DNA of 24,892 nt from Clostridiaceae bacterium UBA5444 (GCA_002426575.1 DIRE01000035.1:23282-48173), one strand, 5' to 3'; positions 16,067 to 24,191 are shown, counted from the first letter of the stretch. The notes: generated from the sequence alone by a model not told the origin. A program made the numbers and translations.

Positions 16067-17188
16067 TTAAATAACCATCTTTTTGGGTAAAGCTATTGGA
16101 AAATTACTCTGGCCTATTATTCTTTTTTCACTATTTATACAAACATCTTTATCAAGTATAACACAATCTAACTCTGATCTTTCTCCCACTACAGTGTTTT
16201 GCATTATTATAGAGTTTTTAACTATTGCTCCTTTTTTAATATTTACACCTCTAAATATTATAGAGTTTATAACTTCCCCTTCTATTACAGAGCCATCAGC
16301 AACTATTGAATTTATTACCCTGGAGCTTCCTTTATATTTTGCTGGAGGTTCATCTTTTATTTTGGTATAAATAGGTCTGTTTGCTGGAAAAAGCTCTTCC
16401 CTAGTGCTAGATTTTAGCATATCTATGCTTGCATTATAATAGCTTTTTATGTTATCTATATAATCCCAGTGTCCCTGGTAGCAGTATCCATAAATCTTCA
16501 ATTTATTAAACTTTTCAATCAATATATCCTTAACCCATTCATATCGTCCCCTAGAGTATGCTTCCTCGACAAGCTCTTTTAAAAGCTCCCTTTCTAAAAT
16601 ACATACATCCATTAATACATTTAATGTTTTTGGGTTTTTAGGTTTCTCCTCAATATCAACTATTCTACTTCTATTATTCATATCTATTATGCCATACTTT
16701 GATAGATTTGCTCTATCCATAAAATCCATCTTTTTATACATAACAGTTATATCCGCCTTTTTTGCTATATGAAAATCAAGCATCTCATCAAATGATGTAT
16801 TATATATACTATTGCTGCCTGAAAGCAGCGTATATTTCTGTATACTCCTTCTTATATATGAGATATTATTGTATAATGCATCAACAGACCCCCTATACCA
16901 ACCTGAGTTTTTGGTTGTAACATAGGGTGGAAGTATGAAAAGTCCATCCTTTTTCCTATCAAGATCCCATTCCTTTCCTGAACCTAGATGATCCATTAGA
17001 GAATGATAATTATTTTGTGTTATTACACCAACATTCCTTATTCCAGAGTTAACCATATCAGAAAGTATAAAATCTATTATTCTATACCTTCCCCCGAAAG
17101 GTATTGCCGCTGAAGAGCGAGATATTGTAAGCTCCTTTAATCCTTCATAAATCCCCCCAGTCTTTATAATGCCCATTACATCATTCAT
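16067..17188 (-). CDS. glgD: GlgD, non-catalytic-type subunit of glucose-1-phosphate adenylyltransferase
   Basis: The product has 373 aa. The N-terminal nucleotidyltransferase fold is recognisable (IPFGGRYRIIDFILSDMVNSGI, then SLMDHLGSGKEWDLDRKKDG). The glycine-rich GGxGxRL loop is replaced by GIIKTGGIYEGLKELTISRS, as is normal for GlgD. The C-terminal part is a left-handed beta-helix with hexapeptide repeats (IVADGSVIEGEVINSIIFRG, VGERSELDCVIL). GlgD partners GlgC and modulates ADP-glucose synthesis for glycogen. Its ATG overlaps the glgC stop by 4 bp (ATGA), so the two are translationally coupled. A large palindrome follows the stop. Confidence 0.95.
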   Translation of the reverse strand: MNDVMGIIKTGGIYEGLKELTISRSSAAIPFGGRYRIIDFILSDMVNSGIRNVGVITQNNYHSLMDHLGSGKEWDLDRKKDGLFILPPYVTTKNSGWYRGSVDALYNNISYIRRSIQKYTLLSGSNSIYNTSFDEMLDFHIAKKADITVMYKKMDFMDRANLSKYGIIDMNNRSRIVDIEEKPKNPKTLNVLMDVCILERELLKELVEEAYSRGRYEWVKDILIEKFNKLKIYGYCYQGHWDYIDNIKSYYNASIDMLKSSTREELFPANRPIYTKIKDEPPAKYKGSSRVINSIVADGSVIEGEVINSIIFRGVNIKKGAIVKNSIIMQNTVVGERSELDCVILDKDVCINSEKRIIGQSNFPIALPKKMVI

Positions 17189-18426
17189 GCCAATGCCTCC
17201 TCTGCCTTCTTTTTAATGTCCGTTTTTTCTTCATAATTGCAATCAACTATGGCCCCTCTTTCTATAATGCTGTTTTCTTTAATAAAAATATTCTGCCCTA
17301 TTACTGTTATTGGTAACTTTTTAGAAGAGCCCATATTTCTGGTATTTAGCCCTATTTTACTGCCATTTCCTATTGTTACATTCTCTGCAACTATACATTT
17401 ATTTACCTCTACATAATCGCCAATAATACTTCCAGGCATTATTATTGAGTCTTTAACAATGGAGCCCTCTCCAATATATGCTCCAGTTGATATAATGGAA
17501 TGGTCTACATCTCCATATACCATGCATCCTTCACTAATTACGGAAGATGAAACATATGACGATTGGGCAATATATTGAGGTGGAAGGGCTGGATTGTTGT
17601 AGTACACTCTCCACGATTTATCATACAAATTAAGCTTTGGATTATACTCTAGGAGATCCATATTTGCCTCCCACAGAGTATTTATTGTCCCCACGTCCTT
17701 CCAATACCCTTTAAATGGGTATGCATGCATCCTTTCTCCGTTTCTAACCATAAATGGTATTATGTTTTTACCAAAGTCATTTTTAGATAGTGAATTACCG
17801 GCATCATCAATCAGATACTTTTTTAGTATCCTCCAATTAAATATATATACCCCCATGGATGCAAGATTGCTCTTAGGCTTTTCAGGCTTTTCCTCAAAAT
17901 CAATTATTGAACCATCATCATCTGTATTCATTATCCCAAACCTGCTTGCCTCTGATGGTAAAACTTCAATAACTGCAATTGTTGCAGCTGATTTTTTGCT
18001 TTTGTGAAAGCTGAGCATTCTTGAATAATCCATGCTATATATATGATCCCCTGATAAAATAAGCACATATTCAGGGTCAAACTTTTCTATATAGTTTATG
18101 TTTTGGTATATAGCATTAGCAGTTCCTTTATACCACTCCCCCTGTTTGCCTTTTATAAAGGGCGGAAGTATTGTAACACCTCCATTTACTCTGTCAAGAT
18201 CCCAAGGTATACCAATCCCTATATAGCTATTTAATAGAAGAGGCTGGTATTGGGTTAAAACTCCTACTGTATCTACTCCAGAATTTATACAGTTGCTTAG
18301 GGCAAAATCAATAATCCTATACTTTCCACCAAAAGGTATTGCAGGCTTTGCAAGGTTTTTTGTAAGCACTCCTAGTCTACTTCCCTGCCCCCCTGCAAGT
18401 ATCATTGCAATAAGTTCCTTTCTCAT
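17185..18426 (-). CDS. glgC: Glucose-1-phosphate adenylyltransferase, catalytic subunit
   Basis: The product has 413 aa. AMILAGGQGSRLGVLTKNLAKPAIPFGGKYRIIDF (residues 7-41) contains the nucleotide-binding loop and pyrophosphorylase signature; SGDHIYSMDY is the second catalytic block and IIDFEEKPEKPKS the sugar-phosphate site. The C-terminal hexapeptide-repeat beta-helix ends near residue 400. It makes ADP-glucose from glucose 1-phosphate and ATP, the committed step in bacterial glycogen synthesis. The ATG follows AAGGAGGTGCTTTA. It is the first gene of a glgC-glgD pair; no glgA, glgB or glgP is in the window. The upstream neighbour is isolated by a terminator, so glgC must have its own promoter in 18427-18507. 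Confidence 0.97.
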   Translation of the reverse strand: MRKELIAMILAGGQGSRLGVLTKNLAKPAIPFGGKYRIIDFALSNCINSGVDTVGVLTQYQPLLLNSYIGIGIPWDLDRVNGGVTILPPFIKGKQGEWYKGTANAIYQNINYIEKFDPEYVLILSGDHIYSMDYSRMLSFHKSKKSAATIAVIEVLPSEASRFGIMNTDDDGSIIDFEEKPEKPKSNLASMGVYIFNWRILKKYLIDDAGNSLSKNDFGKNIIPFMVRNGERMHAYPFKGYWKDVGTINTLWEANMDLLEYNPKLNLYDKSWRVYYNNPALPPQYIAQSSYVSSSVISEGCMVYGDVDHSIISTGAYIGEGSIVKDSIIMPGSIIGDYVEVNKCIVAENVTIGNGSKIGLNTRNMGSSKKLPITVIGQNIFIKENSIIERGAIVDCNYEEKTDIKKKAEEALA

Positions 18427-18507
18427 TAAAGCACCTCCTTTGTCACTTTTTCACAATACAATATCTTATGCATGAGGTCTTAATTTTAGAACTATGTTAT
18501 TAAGTCA

Positions 18508-18540
18508 AAAATAAAAACAGCTGCTTAAACAGCTGCTTTT
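18508..18540 (-). terminator. Intrinsic terminator of the fibre locus
   Basis: In minus-strand sense AAAGCAGCTG pairs with CAGCTGTTT (one G-U), loop TTTAAG, followed by TTTTTATTTTT. It directly follows the stop of the LPXTG gene and ends the sipW-tasA locus. Confidence 0.88.
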
Positions 18541-19513
18541 ATTTTTTGACACTACTGCCTTTATACACTAGTAAAAAGCCAAATACTGTGATTATGCCTC
18601 CTAATAAAAATAGAGATTTTCTATCTACGAAATGTCCTGTTTTAGGAAGATTCCCTAGGCCTTTTTCTTCTCCATTTTCATATGAGACCTCTTTTATTAT
18701 ATTTGATACGTCTTCATGGCTTTCATTTAATGCAAGCTTTCCGTATTCCACTGATTGTGAATCTGCATCTGTAATTGTAGGCTTTAGCAATGGATTATCT
18801 TTATCTAAAGGTGTAGATGGTTCTAAAGAAACAGGTGTAGGATTAATAGGTGATGGAGTGATTGGCGGATATTCCGTAGGGATTGGCGTAGGTTCAATGG
18901 GCGTTGGGGTGATTAACGGCTCATCTTTGCCCGTAGAATCAAGCCCTATAAGTATATCAAATTCACATACTAAACCTTGTATGCTATTCCCTGCTTCCTC
19001 ATCCATCTTGATTGTAAACTCATATTCTTTTTCACCATATGCATTTACAGTATCCTTTAAAATTATATTGCCATCATTCCCTAAGAGCCTTTTAAAGTTT
19101 CCTTCATATAAAATATCGCCTTTATTTGCAACCCTTGCCCTAACAAAGTTTATAAAATCTTCAAAGCTTTCTGAGTCAGAATCCAAAGCTTTGCCAGTAC
19201 TATCTTTAAGCTCCATTAAAATCTTTATATAATCCATTGTGAAATTATATGAAGAATTATTTTTAATACAAAACATTTTGCTTTTCTCATATCCTGGCAC
19301 CCAAAGGCCATCATCCCTTGTAAATAAAGGCCTTGATATCTCATTATTAAAGTTTAGCAAATTAATATACTCAAACTCAGTGCCTGTAGACTTTTTGTAC
19401 TTTGCAGCATTTGCTGCACTAACACTAACACCAGCCTTTGGAAATACCCCAAAGTAAGGCAGAGAACTGATTAAAACATAAATTAATAAAAAAGAAAGTG
19501 TTTTTTTCCTCAT
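18539..19513 (-). CDS. LPXTG-anchored cell-wall protein with proline-rich stalk
   Basis: The product has 324 aa. An N-terminal signal peptide (residues 1 to about 33, ending VSVSAANA) is followed by a globular domain to about residue 200. A Pro/Thr-rich stalk follows (PLITPTPIEPTPIPTEYP and on, about 200-240). The sortase signal LPKTG is near residue 290, with a hydrophobic segment (LFLLGGIITVFGFLLVY) and positive tail KGSSVKK. It would be covalently attached to peptidoglycan by a sortase, which is not encoded here. It lies 10 bp after the coiled-coil exported protein and ends the fibre operon, so a plausible role is anchoring the TasA-like fibre to the wall. The globular domain is not one I can name. 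Confidence 0.85.
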   Translation of the reverse strand: MRKKTLSFLLIYVLISSLPYFGVFPKAGVSVSAANAAKYKKSTGTEFEYINLLNFNNEISRPLFTRDDGLWVPGYEKSKMFCIKNNSSYNFTMDYIKILMELKDSTGKALDSDSESFEDFINFVRARVANKGDILYEGNFKRLLGNDGNIILKDTVNAYGEKEYEFTIKMDEEAGNSIQGLVCEFDILIGLDSTGKDEPLITPTPIEPTPIPTEYPPITPSPINPTPVSLEPSTPLDKDNPLLKPTITDADSQSVEYGKLALNESHEDVSNIIKEVSYENGEEKGLGNLPKTGHFVDRKSLFLLGGIITVFGFLLVYKGSSVKK

Positions 19514-19523
19514 ATTACCACCT

Positions 19524-20570
19524 TTAGTCCTCTTCCTTGGTGTCGCCTATTGGCGCTGGTGTCACGGCTGCATCTGTATTTGGATGAGTCTCTACCGTTG
19601 GTGGTGGAACTTGTATGGATTTGTATTCATCTATCTCTTTTTTAAGTTTTTCAATTTCCATATCCTTATCTTTAATTATTTTTTCCTTTTCAGAAAGCTC
19701 TTTGTCTAAAATATCATTTTGATTAATTAGCCCCTGAGTATGGCTAACTAATGCATCTATATACCCCCTAAGTCCTGGAGCAATTATATCAATAATGGTC
19801 TTTTGCTCTTCCGAAAATTCGCTCTTAGGTACCATACTCTTTTTATCCTTTGTTTCTTCTGCACTGCTCAAATTACTTGGATTGTATATATTTACCTCAT
19901 TCCATGTTCCATATCTAGCTGTATAAGCTATTATTTCTGTTAAGTCCCTGTTACTCGCCTTTTCTCCATACCCACTATCATTAAAACTTAATTCATCTTT
20001 TATATCATAATCATTTATTTTTTTATATTGGTCTAATTTATTATCTAAGGACAATACATCTTTTCTTTTTATATTCTCTATAAATCTAGTTCTTAAATAT
20101 CTGCTTGTAAGCTTAAACTCTTTAGTCTCATCTATATACTCATTTAAATATTTTATCTTTATTTTGCCTTCAATTGGTGAGGTTCTAAAAGCAAGCTTCA
20201 TATATTGAACTAAATTTATATTAGCATCAATGGGCACCCTCTTTTCTGCAGCATCCAGCACCACTGAGTTTATATGGAGTAGATAGTCAGCAGCTTCTCC
20301 CTCAATGCTAAAATATATAACAGGATTCATCTCTAATTTATCTGATTTAGTAAGGCAGATATATAAAGGATTAACCTCTTCTACATGAATCTCTTGAATT
20401 ATATCCTCTGTTGAAGCAGCCTTTACATATACATCCCTATCCGCACTACTTGAAAAATAAGAATATGTCCCTGATATTGTAAAAATAAGCATTGTTGTTA
20501 TTATTGTTCCAGATAATATTGCAGCCACTTTTATAAATGTACTTTTTAATCTATGCTGCCACTTATGCAA
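19524..20570 (-). CDS. Exported coiled-coil protein with SipW-type signal peptide
   Basis: The product has about 348 aa. The start is a TTG at 20570, preferred over ATG 20585 because the latter sits inside the GGAGGAGG ribosome binding site. After a basic N-terminus, a hydrophobic stretch (VAAILSGTIITTMLIFTISG) ends in TYSYFSSSADR, the same form as SipW-processed TasA-family precursors. The middle has beta-rich segments (NPVIYFSIEGEAADYLLHIN). Residues around 270-320 (DILDKELSEKEKIIKDKDME onward) form a coiled coil, and the C-terminus is Pro/Thr rich. It sits between the TasA-like and LPXTG genes and is likely an accessory or assembly component of the same fibre. It has no recognisable catalytic motif. 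Confidence 0.75.
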   Translation of the reverse strand: MHKWQHRLKSTFIKVAAILSGTIITTMLIFTISGTYSYFSSSADRDVYVKAASTEDIIQEIHVEEVNPLYICLTKSDKLEMNPVIYFSIEGEAADYLLHINSVVLDAAEKRVPIDANINLVQYMKLAFRTSPIEGKIKIKYLNEYIDETKEFKLTSRYLRTRFIENIKRKDVLSLDNKLDQYKKINDYDIKDELSFNDSGYGEKASNRDLTEIIAYTARYGTWNEVNIYNPSNLSSAEETKDKKSMVPKSEFSEEQKTIIDIIAPGLRGYIDALVSHTQGLINQNDILDKELSEKEKIIKDKDMEIEKLKKEIDEYKSIQVPPPTVETHPNTDAAVTPAPIGDTKEED

Positions 20571-20636
20571 AATAACCTCCTCCATAAAATTATTTTATTA
20601 ATTGTATTTTGGGTTAGTTCTCTAGATTCACTAAAT

Positions 20637-21149
20637 CTACTGAGCATTTACCTGAGTTGCATCAAATGTAAATTGTATATTTGCTTTTGCCCCTTGATAT
20701 TCGTTTCCGGAATCTGCTGGGAAGGTTAATACAAATGCTAACGTTTCATCTGCGCCTGCAGCTAGACTTGTATTTACATCTTTACCAACAAAATCACTTA
20801 ATTTGCCATTATATATCTCTGTCCATCCTGATTTGACAATTAAATTTAGTTGATTATATAGCGTTAAATCATCTGAAGTACTTGCAGCTGATGCCTTATA
20901 CCTAAAAGGAATGCTTCCAATGTTTTTAACTACTAACCTAGCCACTGCATTGTCTCCAGGTGCCTTATCTTTAAATTCAATAACTCCTTGATCTTCCCCT
21001 TCATTAGATGCACCTATTTCAAGTGTTCCTGCTGCAAAAACGTTACCTTTGCTGGTTGCAGTACTTGTAAAATAAGCAAATGTCCCCATGCCTATTCCAA
21101 ATGATAATACACCTATAATAATTGTTGTAAGAATTAATCTTTTTTTCAT
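20637..21149 (-). CDS. TasA/CalY (camelysin)-family extracellular fibre protein
   Basis: The product has 170 aa. The signal sequence MKKRLILTTIIIGVLSFGIG ends in MGTFAYFTSTATSKGNVFAAGTLEIG, the hallmark of SipW substrates, with cleavage expected after GTFA. The mature beta-sandwich resembles TasA/CalY: PGDNAVARLVVKNIGSIPFRY, AGADETLAFVLTFP and a C-terminal ANIQFTFDATQ strand. TasA forms amyloid-like or donor-strand fibres in biofilm matrix, and BsaA of Clostridium perfringens is a comparable fibre protein. The ATG follows GGAGGCAAATTAT. A small hairpin (21173-21196) precedes the ribosome binding site and may stabilise the mRNA. The gene is separated from sipW by 273 bp, so it may also have its own promoter. 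Confidence 0.9.
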   Translation of the reverse strand: MKKRLILTTIIIGVLSFGIGMGTFAYFTSTATSKGNVFAAGTLEIGASNEGEDQGVIEFKDKAPGDNAVARLVVKNIGSIPFRYKASAASTSDDLTLYNQLNLIVKSGWTEIYNGKLSDFVGKDVNTSLAAGADETLAFVLTFPADSGNEYQGAKANIQFTFDATQVNAQ

Positions 21150-21172
21150 ATAATTTGCCTCCTAAAATTTTT

Positions 21173-21196
21173 GTGGTGCAAATTTTATTACACCAC
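21173..21196 (-). promoter_or_regulatory. Small hairpin before the tasA-like ribosome binding site
   Basis: GTGGTG (21173-21178) faces CACCAC (21191-21196), with AA/TT pairs extending it across one mismatch. It sits about 10 bp upstream of the AGGAGG ribosome binding site. It could be an mRNA 5' stabiliser or a protein-binding site; this is inference. Confidence 0.35.
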
Positions 21197-21239
21197 TTAT
21201 TGATTTGTGATAAAATTATGGTAGATTGTTTTATTCTTT

Positions 21240-21280
21240 AGGGGCTATTTTTATCTATTAGATAGCCTCTTTTTTCTTTT
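21240..21280 (+). terminator. Plus-strand intrinsic terminator in the sipW-tasA gap
   Basis: AGGGGCTAT (21240-21248) pairs with ATAGCCTCT (21262-21270), with one G-U, followed by TTTTTTCTTTT. The hairpin and U-tract work only on the plus strand, where no gene is known; on the minus strand the stem has a mismatch and no U-tract. Confidence 0.55.
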
Positions 21281-21422
21281 GTGCCCATAATAATTTTATA
21301 AGCGCCCCCTCTTTTAGTAATGTGAATTGATTTCACAAACTCATGAAATCAATATATGCTTTATAGAAATATGTTATTATATATATCCACTATAAAATTA
21401 GCGGATATATATTATGGAACAC
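21281..21422. other. Inverted repeats downstream of sipW
   Basis: After the sipW stop, TATATATCC and GGATATATA form a hairpin (about 21375-21413), a possible weak terminator of sipW. Further on, ATTGATTTCA (21326-21335) faces TGAAATCAAT (21344-21353), a 10-bp perfect palindrome that could be an operator for the tasA-like gene. No ORF is present. Confidence 0.4.
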
Positions 21423-21980
21423 CTATTTAGTATTTTTTATATCTCCAATATCATCTTTATTTTCACTTGTTTTAAGCAGCTCAATTATTACATCATATAA
21501 AAGTAAACTAGCAGGTATTATTATAAGCAGGACAAACCCTATAGGACTTTTAGCAAAGTTTGATATATAGCCTCCATAAGGTATTTTGAAAGCAAATCTC
21601 CCTATAATCATATCTTCATATACTAGGTCTTTATCGCTTACATTGTTGGCATCTCCTTTTGTCTTAAAAGCAACCTCTCCACTGTTTTCTTCTATAGATT
21701 CAACTCTATGAGTTATGAGTATGTCCCCTTTTTTGAATGTAATAATATCTCCAACCTTTATATCTTTAGGAGCAGCTTCCTTAGCAAATATCATATCTCC
21801 AGGCTTTAATACAGGGGTCATGCTGCCTGTAAGCACTGACATTGGTTTTAGCCCAAGTACAGAAGGTATCTTGTTTGGATCCTTTTTAGCGCTGATTACG
21901 GTTACCACAGAAAATATAGCCACTATCAATAATAATGTTGTTAATATATTACATATCCACTTTATTATCTTTCTAAACAT
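21423..21980 (-). CDS. sipW: SipW-type signal peptidase I
   Basis: The product has 185 aa. It has an N-terminal membrane segment (CNILTTLLLIVAIFSVVTVI) and a C-terminal one (IGFVLLIIIPASLLLYDVII). The catalytic serine is Ser53 in VLTGSMTPVLKPGD, and the partner is a histidine rather than a lysine: His91 in ILITHRVESI, with Asp110 in FKTKGDANN. This Ser-His arrangement marks the ER/archaeal-like SipW subfamily that processes TasA-family precursors, and two such precursors are encoded just downstream. The ATG follows GGGAGGGAGATT. A terminator and a c-di-GMP-II aptamer lie directly upstream, so expression should depend on c-di-GMP. Confidence 0.93.
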   Translation of the reverse strand: MFRKIIKWICNILTTLLLIVAIFSVVTVISAKKDPNKIPSVLGLKPMSVLTGSMTPVLKPGDMIFAKEAAPKDIKVGDIITFKKGDILITHRVESIEENSGEVAFKTKGDANNVSDKDLVYEDMIIGRFAFKIPYGGYISNFAKSPIGFVLLIIIPASLLLYDVIIELLKTSENKDDIGDIKNTK

Positions 21981-21994
21981 AATCTCCCTCCCAT

Positions 21995-22025
21995 AATAAA
22001 ACCCAACCTAAATTAAAGGTTGGGT
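21995..22025 (-). terminator. Riboswitch-controlled terminator before sipW
   Basis: In minus-strand sense ACCCAACCT (22025-22017) pairs with AGGTTGGGT (22009-22001), loop of 7, followed by TTTTATTAT. It ends 15-20 bp before the sipW start. Its 5' arm contains the CCCAA (22024-22020) that also closes the riboswitch P1 helix, so the two structures exclude each other. Confidence 0.88.
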
Positions 22026-22090
22026 CGGTTGCACCACTGACTCCATATGCCCAAGGTGCCCAAGTTAGCAGCATATATCATAGTCCCCAA
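22020..22090 (-). promoter_or_regulatory. c-di-GMP-II riboswitch aptamer
   Basis: In minus-strand sense the segment contains CTTGGGCAC and, 21 bases later, GTGCAACCGACC, the two most characteristic conserved blocks of class II cyclic di-GMP aptamers. The spacing and order match the Clostridioides difficile example I remember. GTGC can pair with GCAC as expected. The 5' side (GGGGACTATGATATATG) corresponds to the conserved purine-rich ATGAT segment. P1 is TTGGG (22090-22086) with CCCAA (22024-22020). Total length is about 71 nt, normal for the class. Since P1 uses bases needed by the terminator, ligand binding should allow transcription into sipW: an ON switch. Confidence 0.86.
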
Positions 22091-22154
22091 TTAAAGCATT
22101 TCTTAATTACTTAATCGTTTACTTATTTTACTTTATTTTACATCATAGAAAGCA

Positions 22155-22204
22155 AAAATGTTGTAATAATAAGGTATCAAATCACCTTTTTATTACAACA
22201 TTTT
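22155..22204 (-). terminator. Intrinsic terminator of the upstream lipoprotein gene
   Basis: AAAATGTTGTAATAATAAGGT (22155-22175) faces ACCTTTTTATTACAACATTTT (22184-22204), a long stem with one mismatch and a minus-strand T-run. It isolates the riboswitch-sipW unit from the preceding gene. Confidence 0.88.
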
Positions 22205-22261
22205 AAGCCACATTCTACATATTATTTACATATTTACCGATATACCATACTTTATAATACA

Positions 22262-22792
22262 TTAATTTGTAAATTGAGGGTTTGTGCCTAAAGCATCTAT
22301 TCTCCAGCTTCCATCATCTTCTTTTTCTACCACCACAAAGCGCAAATTTTCTCCATCATCCCATGCACTACCTTCTTTAGGTTTGATATCAAGCTTAACC
22401 TCAAACCAAATAGTATTAACACCTTGTGGGACTTCTCCCGTTTCTGAAAGTGTAACTGGAAGATATCCTTTCATTGAAACAAGTTTTATTGACTCTACTC
22501 CTACATGTTCATCCGTATACTCAGACTTAGGATGATGTCTTTTTTGCGTAGATGACGTCAACTCCCATGCAGCATCATAATCCTTCTTCTCTAAGGCCTT
22601 AAAATACTTTTCTATTAGCTGCTCTACCTGCTTTTGATCATCATCAGAAATATCTTCTAATCTTAATGATGCTTCATTAGTAGCTTTTGTATCCTCCTCT
22701 GGTTCATATTTAGACTTTGTATCATCATTATGTGAACTACAAGCTGAAAGTATTAGCATTGTAATCAATGCCATCAACATCAATTTCTTCAT
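22262..22792 (-). CDS. Lipoprotein with NTF2-like (DUF4878/DUF4829-type) domain
   Basis: The product has 176 aa from ATG 22792, chosen because GAGGTG lies 9 bases upstream; a GTG at 22804 lies within that site. The signal peptide MKKLMLMALITMLILSACSS carries a lipobox (ILSAC). A charged linker follows. A domain beginning QVEQLIEKYFKALEKKDYDAAW continues to the end with paired strands (IWFEVKLDIKP, RFVVVEKEDDGSWRIDALG). That helix followed by a cone of strands is the NTF2-like fold found in many Firmicute lipoproteins with no known function. It is the first minus-strand gene upstream of the sipW unit but is separated from it by its own terminator. A TATAAT lies some 45 bp before the start. Confidence 0.75.
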   Translation of the reverse strand: MKKLMLMALITMLILSACSSHNDDTKSKYEPEEDTKATNEASLRLEDISDDDQKQVEQLIEKYFKALEKKDYDAAWELTSSTQKRHHPKSEYTDEHVGVESIKLVSMKGYLPVTLSETGEVPQGVNTIWFEVKLDIKPKEGSAWDDGENLRFVVVEKEDDGSWRIDALGTNPQFTN

Positions 22793-22871
22793 ATTTGATC
22801 CCACCTCATCTTAGTCAAAATACTTTTTCATATACCATATTATACAATAAATGTAATACCATTGGTATCTT

Positions 22872-24191
22872 CTAAATACCCTCTTTTATAACCATCTTTT
22901 CCTTTCCGCTCAACTTGTCAATATCAAGTTTGTCAGTGAATACAACATCGTACTTAATGTTGTCTAATTTTTTGCCTTTTAGCATTATGTCTATCTGCTC
23001 TCTTATTTTATGTTCTACATCTAAAGATTCATTGTTCATCTTAACGCATTTTAAAATAAAATAGCTGTCACTTTTTTGTATAAATTGGTATTCTTTTATC
23101 TCCTCTACATCTAGATCATCTAATAAAAGTGGATGAAGAAAATCCATTTTGCCTTCTCTGTTTTTAAACCACATTATCTCTTCTTCTCTGCCAATTATTC
23201 TATTTATGTGGGTAAATGGAAGAGGAGGTACAGGCTCTTTAGTAAAGCCTTCTACAACGTCATTTAGTTGGTATCTTATAAGAGGAAATATTTTATTGTA
23301 CAGTGGGGTTATTATAAGCCTATTTCCCTTATCTATTTCAAAATAGTTCATATCATCTAAAAGATACATGCCTTCATACCAGCTAGTGCCGACTCCAAGT
23401 AGTATAGACTCTGTGCAGCCATAATAGTTTGTTACATCAGCACCAAAAACCTCCTTAAAATACTTAGAGGTTTCTCTGCTTAGAGGCTCTCCCCCTATTA
23501 TTATCTTTTTGGGTCTTAAGTTTATCTCTCCCGCCTTCTGAAGATCTGCTACTATTTTGATGCATGAAACATAGCCCGCCATATAGCTTGGGTTGAAACT
23601 ATTTGCCTTACTTCTCCATGTATCTATGGGATCTTTTGCATTTAGTATTATGCTCTTTGAGCGGTATCCATCTATTCCACCCATAGCTATAGCTGAACTA
23701 GCATATCCGCTTCCAACTGATGCTATATATATGGTCTTTATGGGAAGATCCCCCCAGCCAACTTTATTGCATCCCCCAAGGCTTATTCTCATCATGTTGG
23801 ATTCTATTATTTTTATTGCTCTTTTGTCATATAAAAAATTACATGGCTTCCCAGTGCTTCCTGAAGTATGGACAAGGGAATACTCCCCAACCTTTGCAAT
23901 TAGCTCATTGCTTTCTAAAGCCTTAGCAACATCCTTTGGATCTATATACTTTGTTGCAATATCATAGAAGTTTTTATAAACCATATCTTTATTTATAGTT
24001 GGTATATCACAAATTGATATAGTATCTAAATCTTCGTACCTTATGCCACATTCATCATAATAACTTTTATAAAACTTGCTGTTATTATATGCAAATTTTA
24101 CAAATTCTCTAAACTTTTTACTGCTGTATTCATGAATCTGTTTGTGATCCCACCCATAGTGCTTGTAGAGCTCATTTCCTCTATAGAGCAT
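22872..24191 (-). CDS. PaaK/CapK-family adenylate-forming enzyme
   Basis: The product has 439 aa, the usual length for phenylacetate-CoA-ligase-like proteins. The phosphate-binding loop is HTSGSTGKPCNF (about residues 109-120), the A5 motif is NYYGCTES, and the A7 region is LIRYQLNDVVE. GREEEIMWF follows, and the C-terminus has LSGKEKMVI with a candidate adenylation lysine. These enzymes activate a carboxylic acid as an acyl adenylate. Members near polysaccharide genes are called CapK, but here there is no pathway context, so the substrate is unknown. The ATG at 24191 is the only start before an in-frame stop, although the nearest GGGGGCGG is about 20 bases upstream, so translation initiation looks weak. 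Confidence 0.85.
   Translation of the reverse strand: MLYRGNELYKHYGWDHKQIHEYSSKKFREFVKFAYNNSKFYKSYYDECGIRYEDLDTISICDIPTINKDMVYKNFYDIATKYIDPKDVAKALESNELIAKVGEYSLVHTSGSTGKPCNFLYDKRAIKIIESNMMRISLGGCNKVGWGDLPIKTIYIASVGSGYASSAIAMGGIDGYRSKSIILNAKDPIDTWRSKANSFNPSYMAGYVSCIKIVADLQKAGEINLRPKKIIIGGEPLSRETSKYFKEVFGADVTNYYGCTESILLGVGTSWYEGMYLLDDMNYFEIDKGNRLIITPLYNKIFPLIRYQLNDVVEGFTKEPVPPLPFTHINRIIGREEEIMWFKNREGKMDFLHPLLLDDLDVEEIKEYQFIQKSDSYFILKCVKMNNESLDVEHKIREQIDIMLKGKKLDNIKYDVVFTDKLDIDKLSGKEKMVIKEGI

Noticed and set aside
18840..18920. Short direct repeats resembling a CRISPR or tandem array
   Set aside because: They encode the Pro-Thr stalk of the wall protein; unit length is irregular and there are no spacers.
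18546..19232. 228-codon plus-strand open frame with Gly-Val repeats
   Set aside because: It is the complement of the proline-rich stalk and domain of the LPXTG protein, whose signal peptide and sorting signal are convincing.
21230..21310. GGGCAC and GGGGGC/GCCCC pairing suggesting a second c-di-GMP riboswitch before tasA
   Set aside because: The essential GTGCAACCGACC block is missing and the fold is not class II; only a short motif matches by chance.
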